In this document: one piece after another, positions 21,200-33,804 of the stretch
Position numbering within the stretch: position 1 is the stretch's first letter
How the letters are laid out: each line of letters starts with the position of its first letter
DNA from: Allantophomopsis cytisporea
Lineage: Eukaryota > Ascomycota > Leotiomycetes > Phacidiales > Phacidiaceae
Assembly: GCA_024752435.1 (NCBI GenBank)
Contig: CP103028.1
Coordinates: forward strand, 1,116,001-1,180,000
Direction: 5' to 3'
DNA: 64,000 nucleotides
Notes under the pieces: generated by a model
Seen by the model: only the letters and a program-made list of their open reading frames with translations
Told to the model about the DNA's origin: nothing
The model's database searches: none
Program-made: the position numbers and the translations under genes

Positions 21200-22895
21200 A
21201 TGGCAACTCTCGCACCACCAAGTCCTACACGTTCACCCACTAGAATGCCGCGCCGATGGGCGAGGAAAGTCGAGCGATACTGCTGCATTGGAATTACTTA
21301 TTTCCCCTTGGTCTTTGTATATAGCATTACCACCTGGGCAATATGGGTAGAAACACGCCTGGGCTCTGAGGAGAGGACCAGCAGCTGGGTCGGTATGTGG
21401 ACACGAACCAAACTATTCGAAAAGTGATCTCGTACTTATAATAATCACAGGCACCGGTACATCCACGATTGGCCTGATCCTATACGTTCTCTTAAATTGG
21501 TCATATACTACAGCTGTATTCACAAGTCCCGGAACGACTACACATAGCGAAAATGGCTATGATTCCTTGCCAACACAAGCTCCGCCTGTCGCTACCTCTT
21601 TCACTGTCAAATCCAATGGCGAATTACGATTCTGCAAGAAATGCCAATCGCGCAAGCCCGACCGAGCACACCATTGTTCCACATGTGGGAAATGCGTCCT
21701 GAAAATGGACCACCACTGCCCTTGGCTTGCAACTTGTGTTGGCCTTCGAAACTACAAAGCATTCCTCTTGTTCATCACCTACACCACCATTTTCTGTTTT
21801 GTTTGTTTCGCTGTCGCAGCCGACTGGGTGTACAGTGAAGTTGTTCAAGACGGAGAAATTACAGAGTCGTTAATGCCGGTTCACTATGTGATGTTGGCCG
21901 TGATTGCTGGAATCATTGGGCTGGTATTGGCTGGATTTACGGGATGGCATATAATGCTCGCAAGCAGAGGACAAACCACGATTGAGTGCCTCGAAAAGAC
22001 GCGGTATCTGAGCCCCTTACGGAAGGCGATGCAACATCAGCATATTGTTCAGCACCAAGGTAATGACAACCACGACCAAAGTTACGGTCAACAATTGAAG
22101 GACATCCATACGAATGCACTGCCGGGAGTTACTCGACCAGAAGAGGGAGAAATGAACGTCGATGGAGGCAACGATTCTTACAGAGGAAATAATGGACACC
22201 AATCCTACGATGCATTAGAACGCGCGCGCGCACGCGAACGATATGATGAATACCTCGACGAGCAGGACTCCGAAAAGCTGCCCAGTGCATTCGACCTTGG
22301 ATGGCGCCAAAATTTTGCACACCTTTTCGGCCCAAGAAAACTACTTTGGCCTTTCCCAATGTGCACCACCACCGGTAACGGATGGAGTTGGGAACCAAGT
22401 CCGAAATGGCTCGCTGCGCGGGAGAAGATTGCTCGTGATCGCGAGGAACAAAACAGGCGAGAGGCAGCCGCCGGCTGGGGTCCAGCCCCTAGCTACGATA
22501 TCCCTGAGCCGGCAGGCGATGGTGCTGGACGTCATTACATGACTATGCCGCCGCCAATGGGCAGACCTGACAGGAGTATCTCCAAGGCGGATAGGATTCT
22601 GGGACGAGGCAGCAAGGCAGACAAGATTCTAGGCAGAGATCCAGCACAGTATTCTGATGCAGAGACCAGACGGCAAAGCACTGTCTCGATGATTACGCTA
22701 AGACCACGTGATGAGGACGAATATGAAACCAGTGAGGATGAGGAGAGACCGGCTATTCCCAGCAGGAATAGTAGTGGGAGATGGGGCCCTTCAGGAGTTG
22801 TAGGGGCTAGTGGGATGCTGAGGCAGGATAGTAATACAGAAAGAGAAGGAGGCTGGAAGAAGTGGGATGATGAGGCTGATGGCGGAGTGGATTGA
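21200..22895 (+). CDS. PFA3: DHHC palmitoyltransferase, PFA3-like
   Basis: Two exons, 21200-21392 and 21451-22895, with a 58-bp GT-AG intron (donor GTATGT), giving 545 residues. Two N-terminal membrane segments precede the cysteine-rich domain, which runs FCKKCQSRKPDRAHHCSTCG and ends in the catalytic DHHC at residues 151-154 (in MDHHCPW). Two more membrane segments follow, with a TTXE-like QTTIECLE after the fourth. The cytosolic tail has an acidic, low-complexity C-terminus. DHHC enzymes attach palmitate to cysteines of target proteins. The small N-terminal region, motif order and tail resemble fungal Pfa3, which acts on Vac8 at the vacuole; another DHHC subtype cannot be ruled out. Confidence 0.9.
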
Positions 22896-23911
22896 ACATA
22901 ATCCTGCATTTTCTGGAGTTAGACATTTTTGTAAAGATATAATTTCCATGACGTTTCCATTGTTCACGACTTGGTAGTTGTGTATGCTGTTGAGTTACGT
23001 GTGAAGACCTGCACAATACTTGATACATTTCGGATGAGGTAGTTAGCTAAGTTAGTCCATGGTTCGAGTCCGTTCTCGCGTTCGGTACCTTGATGTCATG
23101 TCTAAAATGCTCCGGACTAGTCTTGTGCTTGGCTTCTCATAGTTAATGAGCGTAAATCTAGATGATGATGGCAGACATGGCCACGAATAAGCTTTACGCT
23201 GTATGCTGCCAGTACTGCTTCCTCGAAGTGGAAGTATTTTACTCTTCGCAATATTTGCCTTGTCAAAATTTCCCACGACAAGCTTTCTCTTGCCTTCCTG
23301 AAAGTGCTTTTATCAGAATTGGCTCTTGTTCTTCCAAAATGGGACTTTTATTTTTGCGTTTGATTGGGGGTTTAATATGTCCACGACCACTGTACTTTTG
23401 GCCATGGCCTAAACCCCTCTGGATAAGTTATTCAACATGCATCCGCAAATAGAATATGGACATTAAGGTAACTTACCAAAACCTCATAGTTAAGCATGAA
23501 GTATGCCTTAATGAACTTGTGTCATACTATCGCACTTCTGCACCTTAATGAAGCTTTATATTGCAATAAATGTGTGGTTCCCGCCTCATTGCCATTCCCC
23601 TTGTGAATAACAATACCAGAATATCTCAATACAACAATATCAATACAACAACAACTGAGCACAATCAAAATTCAGGACAATCAAAACCAGCAACACATTC
23701 AATACAACAATATATTAATACGAGGAATCAGTACAATTTACGCAACAACATTTTACGACAACATCTCCGAGTCTTCAGCAACTCGACACCACTTGCTTCA
23801 CTACTATAATCTCACTACAGCAATTTGAACTATATCAACTTGACTTTACGATATCTGAAGTATAGCAGATAAGCGCATGCCATTTCGCACTCCATACTAC
23901 TGTCATTCAAG
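22896..23911. other. intergenic region with a CAA-rich leader
   Basis: No gene is supported. From about 23580 to 23760 the plus strand is rich in CAACAA/AATACAACAA runs, as in long fungal 5' leaders; this may be the leader of the following coiled-coil gene. A 79-codon frame at 23570-23809 merely translates these runs. Confidence 0.5.
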
Positions 23912-25327
23912 ATGGATACGACTTTCAACCCAGTAAAATCAGATGAGCATATCTCAGAGTTTCTCCAAACCTCAGCCGACATGTCAGAATCCGGATCATC
24001 ACTCATATCCTCATACCAAGCTTCCCAAACGTAGGCTTTTTATCCTCATGAAAAGTTATAAGCTAATACTTTCAGCCTTTGTAACACCCCTGACCCGGAA
24101 CTCATGAGCGACATAAACCTCATCGAAGGTATCATGCCAGCCTTCGAGCGTCGCACTGCAGTATCAGTTGTTGAGTTTTACGAATGGGAATGGAATGATG
24201 AGTACCTGAGGGTCAACCCCGATCCTCAGGAGGCCTGGTTTCAAAATCCAAATTTTGAACCGGCAAAGCGTCTGGGAGCCCTCGAGAACTGGTTGGATTT
24301 TCTCAGAAAGTTGCTAGCGGATACAGAGGCCGAGCTCAGGACTCATCACTCGAACTCCTTGATCTGGAGAGTTCAGGAGTTCCAGGAGAGATACGATGAG
24401 ATCGAGAAAGACCTGGAGTATCTCCGCCGCAGAATTGCGGATTGTCAAGGGGCCAAGGAGCTGGTGATGACCACTGATATAGCCTACCTCGAAAGCTTCA
24501 TGGACTGGATGACGACGAAGATAGTTGAGAGCGAGGGAGCGTTGGAGGGAATCATGGAGAGAGTGCGAGAGGCAACTGAGGCTGCAATGCCAAGTGAGAT
24601 TACCAGGCTTCGGGAAGAGTATGGGCAGATTGAAGAGAGTCTACGGACCACTCGGGACCTCTTAGCTGTCAAGCAGGCTGAACTGGACAAGGTAAGGGAG
24701 GGGCAGAAGGTAATTCCTGAGACGAGCGTCGCAAGCGACTCAGATCTTCTCGACGACACCCGCAATCCTGACTCCAGTTCCGAGACACTGGAAACGCCTG
24801 AGGAGCCGAAGACTCTGCTTCAGCTGGTGTGCTACGTCAGAATTGCTAAGATGAGACTGGCTGATGCCAGGGTAATCAAGAGCAATCATGTCGAGAAGAT
24901 GTTGGAGGCAGCTGAGGACGGCAGGACGGATAAACTCACCGAGCTCATGAGCGAGTACGAGGAGATTGTGGAGGAGTTGCAACTCAAGAAGGAAGACTTG
25001 AGTAGGACAAGAGAAGTGCGTGACCAGGCTATGCAGGCGGAGGAGGAGAAGTGGGCCGAGTGCGAGTTTAAGATCGAGGCGGAAATGAAAGTGAATGATA
25101 GAGCGCGTCAAGAGGTTATGAAGGACTTCCGGAATGCGGTTGGACGCGGGGGACCTTCGAATTGTAGACTGTTCTTGGAGGAGCTGGAGACGATTGATGC
25201 GTGGAGAGAGAAGTTGAATGTAGAGCTGCAGAGGACGAGGGAGAGCGGAGAGAGGGTAAGATTTCCGAGAGATTATGAGATTGAGAGGGAGCTGGAAGCT
25301 CTGCAAAGTGAGATGCAGATGAAATAA
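23912..25327 (+). CDS. coiled-coil protein of unknown function
   Basis: Two exons, 23912-24030 and 24076-25327, joined by a 45-bp intron (donor GTAGGC, branch GCTAAT, acceptor TTTCAG), giving 456 residues. The join gives YQASQTLCNTPDPELM in one frame. The first 60 residues are rich in serine. From about residue 130 to the end the protein is highly charged, rich in E, R, K and L, with heptad-like spacing that predicts long coiled coils broken by a serine- and acid-rich linker near residues 265-285. No catalytic domain, signal peptide or membrane segment is visible. I do not recognise a family. A structural or scaffold role would be a guess. Confidence 0.75.
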
Positions 25328-26474
25328 TAGGCTTGGCTAAGATATCAAATTCGAAATAATCACTTTCATACAAATGAATATCCAAACTGAAAGTGAAGAT
25401 TTAGATGTAGCTGAGCACATCATTATAATATATGACATTTCAAATAAGCAATTCTAGTGAACTCTCTGCGTCGATCCCTGTGACCATCTTAAACACATCT
25501 CCATTCTTTCACATTAAGAGTCTTAAGCACTAAACAGCCTCAGGAGGCGTCTACTTTCTTCTCGCCCTACCTACATTGACCAACTTTCAGTCTTATGACG
25601 CCTCGTTGTCAGCGGGTATGAAGTTGTTCCGTTTCAGAAGGGCCAAGCTTTTGCCTAACGACTCAAAAAGCATATTTCTATGTTCATCAATCCGCCCGTT
25701 ACGTGTCGTTTCCTACTAGAGTAGAAGAGAATGTCCAACAAAAACAAAAAGATAAAAATGAAAGAACATACAACAGTAGGGATTCGCTGGTGGTCACCCA
25801 CCCAACTACTAGTCTACCGATCTGAGGTTTATGTATGGCAGAGCGGACGGGATGCCCAGTTCTCCTCAGTCTGTGGTCGTATGTGCTGGTAATCCAATTA
25901 ATTAATAATATGTAAATCATTAATGGCGGTGTGCAGCCCACCAAAGAAGCTTGGCACCAACCATTCCTAGGACACGCTACCTTTTAAATTCGTGCACATA
26001 CTGATCGACCACCCATATCAACCGGCAACTCTACGAAGCTCTATTAAACTCTCATTAATTACAATAATCCCATAGAATAACTACAATAGTAATAAAATTG
26101 ACCTATAATTATTGAATACTCCACTCAAGTAATATATCCTCATACACATATACATTGTAAACCTCAGGCTCCAATTGTATGCGCTCCTGTAACTCAATTA
26201 CTTAATAGTGGATAATCTTTTACTAGCATTAGCATAAACTCTTTCACGCTTCTATCTGTAACCGCACCCTGTAACACAAATAACGTAGAGACAGTTATTG
26301 GTCTTCGATAAACTCTTGTTAATAATTGACATGTATCACAACTAAAATGCCACAATATTGATTAATCATCACGGCAGGAGTCAGTATAATAAAGAGAACT
26401 ATGAATCAGTTCTTGCTGATAATCGGAAATCCTTCCTTATCTATACAAGGCTCTTTTAAAATAAGTGAGTCGGG
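25328..26474. other. intergenic region with a degenerate gene fragment
   Basis: No intact gene is seen. AT-rich DNA fills 25980-26400. A degraded fragment related to 41053-41105 lies near 25837-25889 and is listed separately. Confidence 0.5.
25837..25889 (-). pseudogene. degraded copy of the fragment at 41 kb
   Basis: By eye about 40 of 53 positions match 41053-41105 without gaps. Read on the minus strand in the frame that gives VDWRETDIPFALP at 41 kb, this copy has TGA in place of the tryptophan codon, and more stops follow directly. It looks like a heavily mutated remnant of the same gene family. Confidence 0.35.
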
Positions 26475-28739
26475 CTATGACCAATCCGCATTCGGTACAA
26501 ACATCGGCATAGCATCCTCCCAAAGGCCATTTGTTAATACAGTCTTATTAGATCCATCGGCGTTCATCAAGATGATCTGGGCGTAGGGTTGAAAGTTGTC
26601 ATCATAGAGAGAGCCCTCGTCCTGGTAGCCGAACATACCCGTTGAGTACAGGATCTGGCCGTCGTGGGTCCAGACAGCATGCGCATCATTGGCACCACTC
26701 GATGTCAAAACCTGATAGTCGGACCCGTCTGGCCTGATAGTGCATACTTCATAGTTGTCCTGGTAGACGTTGTCGTTAGGTTCGCTCGCGCGGCGCGTGA
26801 AGACGATACGTGAACCGTCAGGTGACCAGCCAGGCGTGTTGTCCCAGTCCGTTGTGAGCACACGCACGCTCCTGTCTGTCAGATTCAGGATACGTAGGCC
26901 CAGCGGCGCGCCCAAAGCAAACTCGCGGTATACCAGAGACTCGTTGTCGGGCGAGAAACTGGGAAAGCCCGAATTAAGTACCGACGAGTTGGACACTATC
27001 TCATATGACGAACCGTTGGTGGGGCTGGCGAACCCGTCGGCAGGGTAAAGGACAACGTCGCTAGGCCCGACGTCGTGACCTTGAAACGTATTACCGAAGC
27101 CCGAGGCAATCCACTTGCCGTCAGATGACCACGCGGCCTGGAAGGCGTCGAAGGCGCCATCAACGGTACTAACCTTGGAGACCACCGTCGTGTTCGATAG
27201 GTCCTGGAAGACGACGCGCGAATGAGACCCGCCAGGATTCATTGTGAGGACAGACGCGCTGGCATCGCCCGTCTGCTGGTTCGTATAAGCCACGACGCCC
27301 TGGGAAGACATTTGGGGGAACACATCGATGAAGCGATACTCCCAGTCGTCCTGCCAGCTGTAAAGTGCCTTCCCAAGTGAACGGATTGGGTCTAGCGAGG
27401 TCACTTGGAACACGACCAGGGTGCCGTTGGGCGACCAAGAAGGCGAGCGGAACGAGCCGCTCACGTACGAGTAGTTCGTGGCGCCGCCAGGTGTTGCGGC
27501 AGTGTAGTTGAGCCCCTGCGTGGTACCAGCATCGCCGCTGCCTTTGCGCAAGAAGCCAATGGTGTCCGCCGTGACATACTGTGGAAATAACTTACAGCCA
27601 GTACCCGACGTGTGCTCAATGCGGTCATCACCCGTGGCAAAATCAACTGAGGCGATCTGGTTTTCGACTTTGTCGGCGTGGTAGTAGATGCGAGCCTGGA
27701 ACGTGTTCTCAACCGACATCTCGTAAAAGATGATGCGCGAGCCATCGGGCGAGAACTTGGGCGACCCGAGGCTGTAGCCCGTACGGTTGGCTACCTTACG
27801 GTATCCTGTTCCGTCGGCGCGGATGGTGCTGTCCAGCGTATTATTAGCATAAGTACCTAGGTGACAAACACAGAGGCAGGTGTTGCGAGGGGGGTTCTCA
27901 GGTAAGACGCACTAGATGGAAGTTTCCTGGGTACTCTCCCAACCTTTGGTCCCATTATGTCCGCGCCACTGCGTGTTCTTGTCCGAGGAGAAGGCAATCC
28001 ACTCGCCGTCCGGCGACCAAGCGGGCCGGAAATGGCCGTCGGGCAGACTAGAGTTGCCGGCGACATCTGTTGAATTTGTTATGTTCTGCTCAGTCGAGGA
28101 CTGGATTAGCATAGGTATCTTTATCTCCATCTACATCTCCAGCTCCAGCTCCAGCTCCAGCGTCCGCTCCATCTCTATCTTCATATCTCCACTTCTGGGG
28201 ACCCAGGATGCCGGTAGTTGACTTACCCATACGGCACCGGTAGTCAATTCTGTGATCCAAATGTTACTCTTCCAGTTGTTGAGAGTGCCCGAGTATGCAA
28301 TCAGGCTCCCGCTGGGCGAGATGGACCCAGCCGTCTCTACGGCCGGCGTCGCTGCCACCTCCTCCAGCCCTGAGCCGTCAGGTCGGACGCGCCACACATC
28401 CGAGTTACCGTCCCCGTTGCGCTCGCTCGTGAAGACGATCCACTCCGCATCCGGCGACCACTGGGCATCGTATTCGTAGACCGTGTTGTTGCCGAGCAGC
28501 AAGCGCGCGTTTGTGCCATCGGCGTTCGCGATGTACAACTGGGAAGTGCCAGGAGCAATGCGGTTGTGGAAGAACACACCCTTCTTACCTGGCGCCGGCG
28601 GCGTAGAGTTAAACGTTGCACGAGGTACGATGTGGCGTGCTGCGCTCCTCCTACCGGGTGTGGCATAGGGGCACAAGTTGGCCGTAACGAGGTTGACGAA
28701 GAACAGGGACAGTAAGGGTGAGAAAGAGAGATACATCAT
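26475..28739 (-). CDS. secreted TolB-like beta-propeller protein
   Basis: Three exons: 28739-28227, 28085-27913 and 27828-26475, giving 679 residues. Intron 1 is 141 bp (GTAAGT to GAGCAG) and intron 2 is 84 bp (GTGCGT to GGACAG); the second join restores ETSIYTIRADGTGY. The N-terminus is a signal peptide (MMYLSFSPLLSLFFVNLVTA), so the protein is probably secreted. Nine or more PD40/TolB-type repeats are marked by WSPDAEW, WSPDGEW, FSPDGSR, WSPNGT, WSSDGKW, FSPDNES, WSPDGSR and WTHDGQ, each followed by a strand such as IVFTS. Such repeats form beta-propellers used for binding; no peptidase domain is attached. GC content is clearly higher than in the flanks. Substrate or partner is unknown. Confidence 0.88.
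28137..28160 (+). repeat. (CTCCAG)4 hexanucleotide repeat inside an intron
   Basis: Four perfect CTCCAG units lie within intron 1 of the TolB-like gene. If the intron were retained, the minus strand would read a run of alternating E and L before a stop. The first exon joins phase-correctly to exon 2 without this stretch. Confidence 0.7.
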
Positions 28740-29086
28740 GGCTATCGTTACTAAAGTAAGGTACTACACGATCGTTGTGCCGACCACGTCCTTTTGACAT
28801 ACATACATATTGACATATACATTCATATATGTATATATATACTAACATACATCATTACATGAATATACAGTCTTTACATTGCCATCTTTATTCTCCTAAT
28901 TCCGGTGCTTTGCCTCTTCCAGGTTCGTATGTATGAGGGCACCCTCCTATCACAGTGTTAGTTTGAGGCATACACATAGAGCTCGTTCATCATTAACTCA
29001 AAGAGCTTTGGACGAACAGTGTAACAGATGATTATCAACTACCGACGTAGGATTCCGTTGATGATAGACGGCAACACGGACCGTTG

Positions 29087-29149
29087 AATCGGCCGACAAA
29101 ACTGCTCAGTGGTCCGACAACACATACAAAATATATCGGTCGGCCGGTT
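29087..29149. repeat. inverted repeat with GGCCGAC arms
   Basis: AATCGGCCGAC (29087-29097) and GTCGGCCGGTT (29139-29149) are reverse complements except for one base, with a 41-bp spacer. It lies 39 bp before a second hairpin repeat, so both may belong to one element. Confidence 0.5.
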
Positions 29150-29187
29150 GACCAGTCCCCGAGACGGAAATCAGCAAGGGACCATTC

Positions 29188-29270
29188 ACTCCATGACAAC
29201 TGAAATGCTAAATACATAGCCTGTACAGCATTGGCGCTATGGCCATGTAGCATTTCAGTTGTCATGGAGT
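29188..29270. repeat. 83-bp palindromic element with perfect 23-bp arms
   Basis: The arms 29188-29210 and 29248-29270 are perfect reverse complements, beginning ACTCCATGACAACTGAAATG. Inside, CATAGC (29215-29220) pairs with GCTATG (29236-29241), leaving a loop of about 15 bases. Its size is small for a MITE. No direct repeat at the ends is obvious. A hairpin remnant of a DNA transposon is the likeliest reading. Confidence 0.65.
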
Positions 29271-29859
29271 AGATTCAACACGACGTTGATCTGCGCACCA
29301 GCGGAGATCAGCTATGACCGCGGGGCCTTTACGGAACTTAAGCCGGAGCTACACCCGAAACTCGGACCCTGAAAGATTACGGATTAATAAGCAGCGTCGC
29401 TGATATGGTGCTATAACGATAACAAGTTGTGTGCAAAGTGATGTTCAATACTGGGGCGGTCGTAATAATAGCAGGGCATATACTGTATCCAATTCCATAT
29501 TTCATTATGTATTCATCTGTATTGACCTGTTTTGACTCTATTCGTTTTCTGTATTCTTAAAAATCTTCCCAACAGCTATACCCATATTCTTCAATTTCTA
29601 TACTCTCCCACATCTATCCTCTCTCCTATGCTATCTCCTACTTCCGTAGCCTCTATCATTCGCTTTCCCCCTGGCTCTTTCTCCATAAACCTATCAAAAT
29701 ACACTGCTTCCTCTGGCCCTTGCTATTGCTAAGCTCCTATTTCTAACTTCAGGTCTTATAACTAATGATCAAGTATCTATTCTTCCTCCCGCTATGTATA
29801 CTCTGTAGCCCCGCTCTTAGCAACTTATTTAGTTTTCGATATATATTCTTTTTTCTACC

Positions 29860-30415
29860 TTTTACAGAAAATTGACTTAGTAAGTAGTAATATTACTTGT
29901 CTATATAAAGCCTAACTAAGCATTCTGTTAAAGCTATAAGAAAATATAACTACTAAAGCAAGTAGTAGAATAACGAATAGAATAAAGGTTGATTGTAGCA
30001 GAAGAGTATATAGAATATATGGAGTAAAGCTTTTCACTTTCGTAGTACTCAGGTAGATAGGGAATGTTTCTATTTTAATACTTAAATAGTGAAATACTAA
30101 CAAAATTTGCTACAACGCCCAATACTAGTTTATATATGATAAACTATAGGTACACCATAACTATATACTATACTATATTTAGTACTAGGTAAACGAATCA
30201 TTGATTACGACGTAGTATTGCTATATAATAGTATACATTTCTATTCGCTACTTATTAGTTGCTAATAACTATAATATAACCTACTTTATACTAACTCTAC
30301 ATACTTTACTCTATTGTTATCATAACTATATATAGTAAGCTAACTACTCGATTAAGTTGATAGAATACCTTCAATATAGAATCTACCTTAGATAAATGAT
30401 TACGTATATATACAA
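29860..30415. repeat. AT-rich block
   Basis: More than 500 bp consist largely of A and T with many TATA, TAGTA and ATAGAA motifs and stop codons in every frame. The borders to normal composition are fairly sharp, notably near 30415. Such blocks in ascomycetes usually stem from transposons mutated by C-to-T changes. No protein similarity is readable. Confidence 0.5.
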
Positions 30416-32418
30416 AGGATGGTCTAGATGTCGACAGACCATTTGAAGACTGTTATGTCTAGGTCAAATGACTTCCCGAGTTAGATCAGATGAGAAAGTT
30501 CAGATCCAGTTTGAAGATGACTATGAGGTTGTGTCAGTCAGGATTGGAGCCAAAACTGGAAGTTGATTTGACCCGAAGTTGAACCCAATTCTGGAGCGGA
30601 AGCCGAAATTGAACCGGAAGTTGATTCTCCAGGTGAGTAGTACTGCATTTATTTATTCTAGTGTAAGCAATCGACTATCGCTTTCCCCAGTGTATACATA
30701 CAACGGGAACACCACTGTCGGCATTCATAGACTACATCGAGAGTGGCCTACGGCCTGCGCCACCGAAGTTTGCCGGCCGTCGAAGTAGATAGGGGTGGGC
30801 TCAAGCGACCTGAGCTGATGGACGTATCACAAGAGCTCGCTTAACAGCCACAGTTCTCATTGGAAGACTTGCTATCGGAAATATTTTGCACTTAATTCTT
30901 CGGGAATAATAAGTAGAGTGAACGATCTTACCCTTCAAAAAGCGATCAATGATTGGAATCGCAATAATCCACCAGAAGGAATATATTTTTCATTGCTTAT
31001 CCTTTTTGAGGCCAGGAATGCTCCCATATTAGTAGACGCTGACGAGACTGATGTAACTATCATTGGATGAAAGAACCTTCTGCTATACTGATTATGTCAG
31101 TAGCTCGAGCTTAGTACATACGTGATAAGGGCATACGGATTTACAAAGTAGGTCTCAACGATTACAATTGAAACATCGCCACCGAGTCTTGGGACGATAA
31201 AGACATTTATAATTTCGTAAACTTGCCATATCAGAGAGGCAAGATCATTGCATTAAGATGATGAAATACTGAGGCACACCCAAGTATGGCATCTGCTAGG
31301 CAAGAGATGTTCAAATGACAGAGGAGGCGATGTGGTAGAGCAGTTCCCCTGGCTATACTTTGTCTAGTACAAAGGCTAACTTGCACATCCAGTGACATCT
31401 TCACAGGTCTCAGGGGGAGAATAAGTTCCATGGACAGTAAGACGTATATTAGTAGACATAGTAATTAGCTAACTATCCACTAGCAAAACTCTATTGCGTG
31501 TTCATTGTTCCGATGGCGCAAAAGTCAGTGTCGGCGTTTGACAGCTATTGGATGGGCATTCGGTAGATGAGGCGCTTGTACGATGAGGCGCTCTGTAAAC
31601 GACGCTTATGAGGCGTAGCAGCCCCCTTACAAGACAAGTTAACTAAAGCTATATAATTTCCTAATCTCCAAAAATCCCCAGATCTACAATCTGAGTAGCA
31701 AGACATAAGCACAGTCCCTGCTAGATTGTTCGGATCCAAATTGGGACTGTGCTTTCTCCCGGCTCGCCAAATTCACAATCAGTCCCCTGCCCCTGCTCAC
31801 CAAGTCTGTGGGTAAGAACGCATATGATTCATCTTTGTCGTTATACTTGCATGTCTGTGATTCATGCAGTCATCTCATTGCTGCTCTGACTTCGAAGTCG
31901 AATGTGAGCAACTCCAAATGGAAGTCAAATCTGCACTTGCTGCACTTGCAACACATGTACTTATGTACTCGTAGCACATCTCAGGGGGCTTCTCTCTGGG
32001 TCCAACCAATCATTCTATGCTTTATGAATCAAGCATTCCAGATCTACCATGATAACACCCAGTGTTACGCTAGAACTTTCCCTCTACCCGAATGATGTGG
32101 TAGGGGACTGTGTACTAACTCAGAATGTACCACCAATCTAACCATACACATTCGGAGCCATTAAACAAAAGAGACGAGTCAGCACTCCCTCTAAAATTGC
32201 TATGTTAGTACGTACAACTTGGAACTCCACGTTTTATATAAAGGTGGATAGAATGTGTAAGTTTACGTTGAACCTTCTTCAAAGTTGAATGTTACTTTTG
32301 TCGCTCATTTTTACCCACTGTAATTACACTTTCATTATTTTGCTGGATTTCCTCAACGGAATCGTAGAACCAATCACTACAATCACCACCCTCATTTTTA
32401 AACAGTTACTCTGTAACA

Positions 32419-33804
32419 ATGGTGCTCGAAGACAGAGGACCGCAGGTTGTTGGTGTCACATATTTCTTCTTGATTATGACTACGATAGCTGTCAGTGCAA
32501 GAATCTACTGCCGAGCTGTTGTGAAGAAAGCATTTGGACTTGATGACTATCTTTGTGCTCTTGCACAAGTATGTTGGGTTTCCAAATCCTCAATTGCTTT
32601 AACTAATCTAGATTCGTCAGGCATTCTTCATTACCTTTTCTGTCTTTGAGATTATAGGAGTTCATTATGGAACAGGAAAACACACGACAAACATTGCACC
32701 TAAACATCTTCCAATTGCTTTGAGAAGTTGGTGGGCTTGTGAACCTCTCTTCGTTCTTACCAATATGTGCCTGAAGCTCAGCATTGGCGTGTTCTTACTT
32801 CGGATTTGTGTAGTCCAACTCCAGCGAAACATCATCTACTTCGTTGTTGGTCTTACGGAGATCTATAGTGCATTCTTTTTCTTCCTCTTTGTCCTCCAAT
32901 GTCGACCTACATCATTTTTCTGGACCCGTTACGCTCCAGAGCCACCAAAAGGTCATTGCATCAACGCGAATATCACCTCTGACGCTTTCTTTGGCTATTC
33001 AGCTATCGCTTGCTTAACGGACTGGACGTTAGCTATCTTGCCAGTTTTCCTTATCAAGGATCTACAAATGAATAGACAGACCAAGATTTCTGTTGGTGCT
33101 ATTCTTTCTGTGGGTGCCATGTATGTATTACGAAGGCCTAGTGATCAGCATCGCAATTGCTAATTAACTATTACCAGCGCTTCAACAGCTACCATCGTCC
33201 GCATTCCATACCTTCATACCTTGACAGATGCAGCAGACTTTCTTTATGCTACTGCAGACGTTGCAATTTGGTCTACAGCTGAAACAGGGATTGGACTTAC
33301 AGCAGCATCTGTAAGAAAGCTGGAGCCTTCTCTTTTATAAGTTCTTCCTAACCAGTCCTTTAGGTTGCTACCCTTCGACCCTTGTTCCAGAGATTCTTCG
33401 ACCGTTCCAAGATATTTGGTGGTTCATCTTCCAACCCAACTTCCAGACCTTGGCCCAAATCTGTTCTTACCAGCACCAACGCTGGTTATACTCGCAGTGG
33501 ACCCGAAGAATTCAACTTACGAAACGATGTCGGTTCGAAGAATGGAGTCACTACCACAGTCTTGGCAGATATTGGTGGTAAGAAAGGCGGTGGCTTGTAT
33601 GGAAGCAAGGCTATGGACAGGACAGAATCACAGGGTGATCTGAAGGAAGGAATGAATGATTGGGGCAACGGAAATGGCGGCGCCCAGAGAAACAGTGACG
33701 ACGATAGCAGCGATGACTTCAACCCGGGCGCACAACCAAAGCATACGGACTGGGGTATCAGAAAGACAGTGGTACAAACCCAGGTAGATACGCACGTTGT
33801 ATAA
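32419..33804 (+). CDS. Pth11/rhodopsin-like integral membrane protein
   Basis: Four exons (32419-32568, 32621-33120, 33178-33310, 33364-33804) give 407 residues; the three introns are 52, 57 and 53 bp with GT-AG borders, and all phases fit. The protein has about seven membrane segments in the first 300 residues, with family marks such as ARIYCR after TM1, FGLDDYLC before TM2, YGTGKH in the loop, and a C-terminal AETGIGLTAASVATLRPLFQ, where the typical motif is E-x-x-x-G-(I/L)-x-A-(A/S)-x-A-x-L-(R/K)-P. The cytosolic tail of about 140 residues is hydrophilic. This family is named for Magnaporthe Pth11, a plasma-membrane sensor, but most members have no known ligand. There is no CFEM domain at the N-terminus. 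Confidence 0.92.

Larger units (their letters stand above)
28740..32418. other. 3.7-kb gene desert with hairpins and AT-rich block
   Basis: No coding sequence is supported. The region holds a TA/CATA-rich stretch (28795-28870), two hairpin-forming repeats (29087-29149 and 29188-29270) and an AT-rich block (29860-30415). From 30420 to 32100 base composition is mixed and all frames are short. This pattern suits decayed transposon sequence, but no named element is recognised. The last 200 bp hold the promoter of the rhodopsin-like gene (TATATAAAGG at 32235). Confidence 0.6.

Noticed and set aside
23041..23080. GGTTCGAGTCC resembling a tRNA B box
   Set aside because: The only A-box-like sequence lies too close (about 17 bp) and no cloverleaf can be formed.
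23570..23809. 79-codon frame rich in N and T
   Set aside because: It reads through CAA/AAT repeats of a likely 5' leader.
30579..30788. GAAGTTGA/GAACCGGAAG-like short repeats taken as a possible coding repeat
   Set aside because: Units are irregular, not in frame for long, and no protein can be followed.
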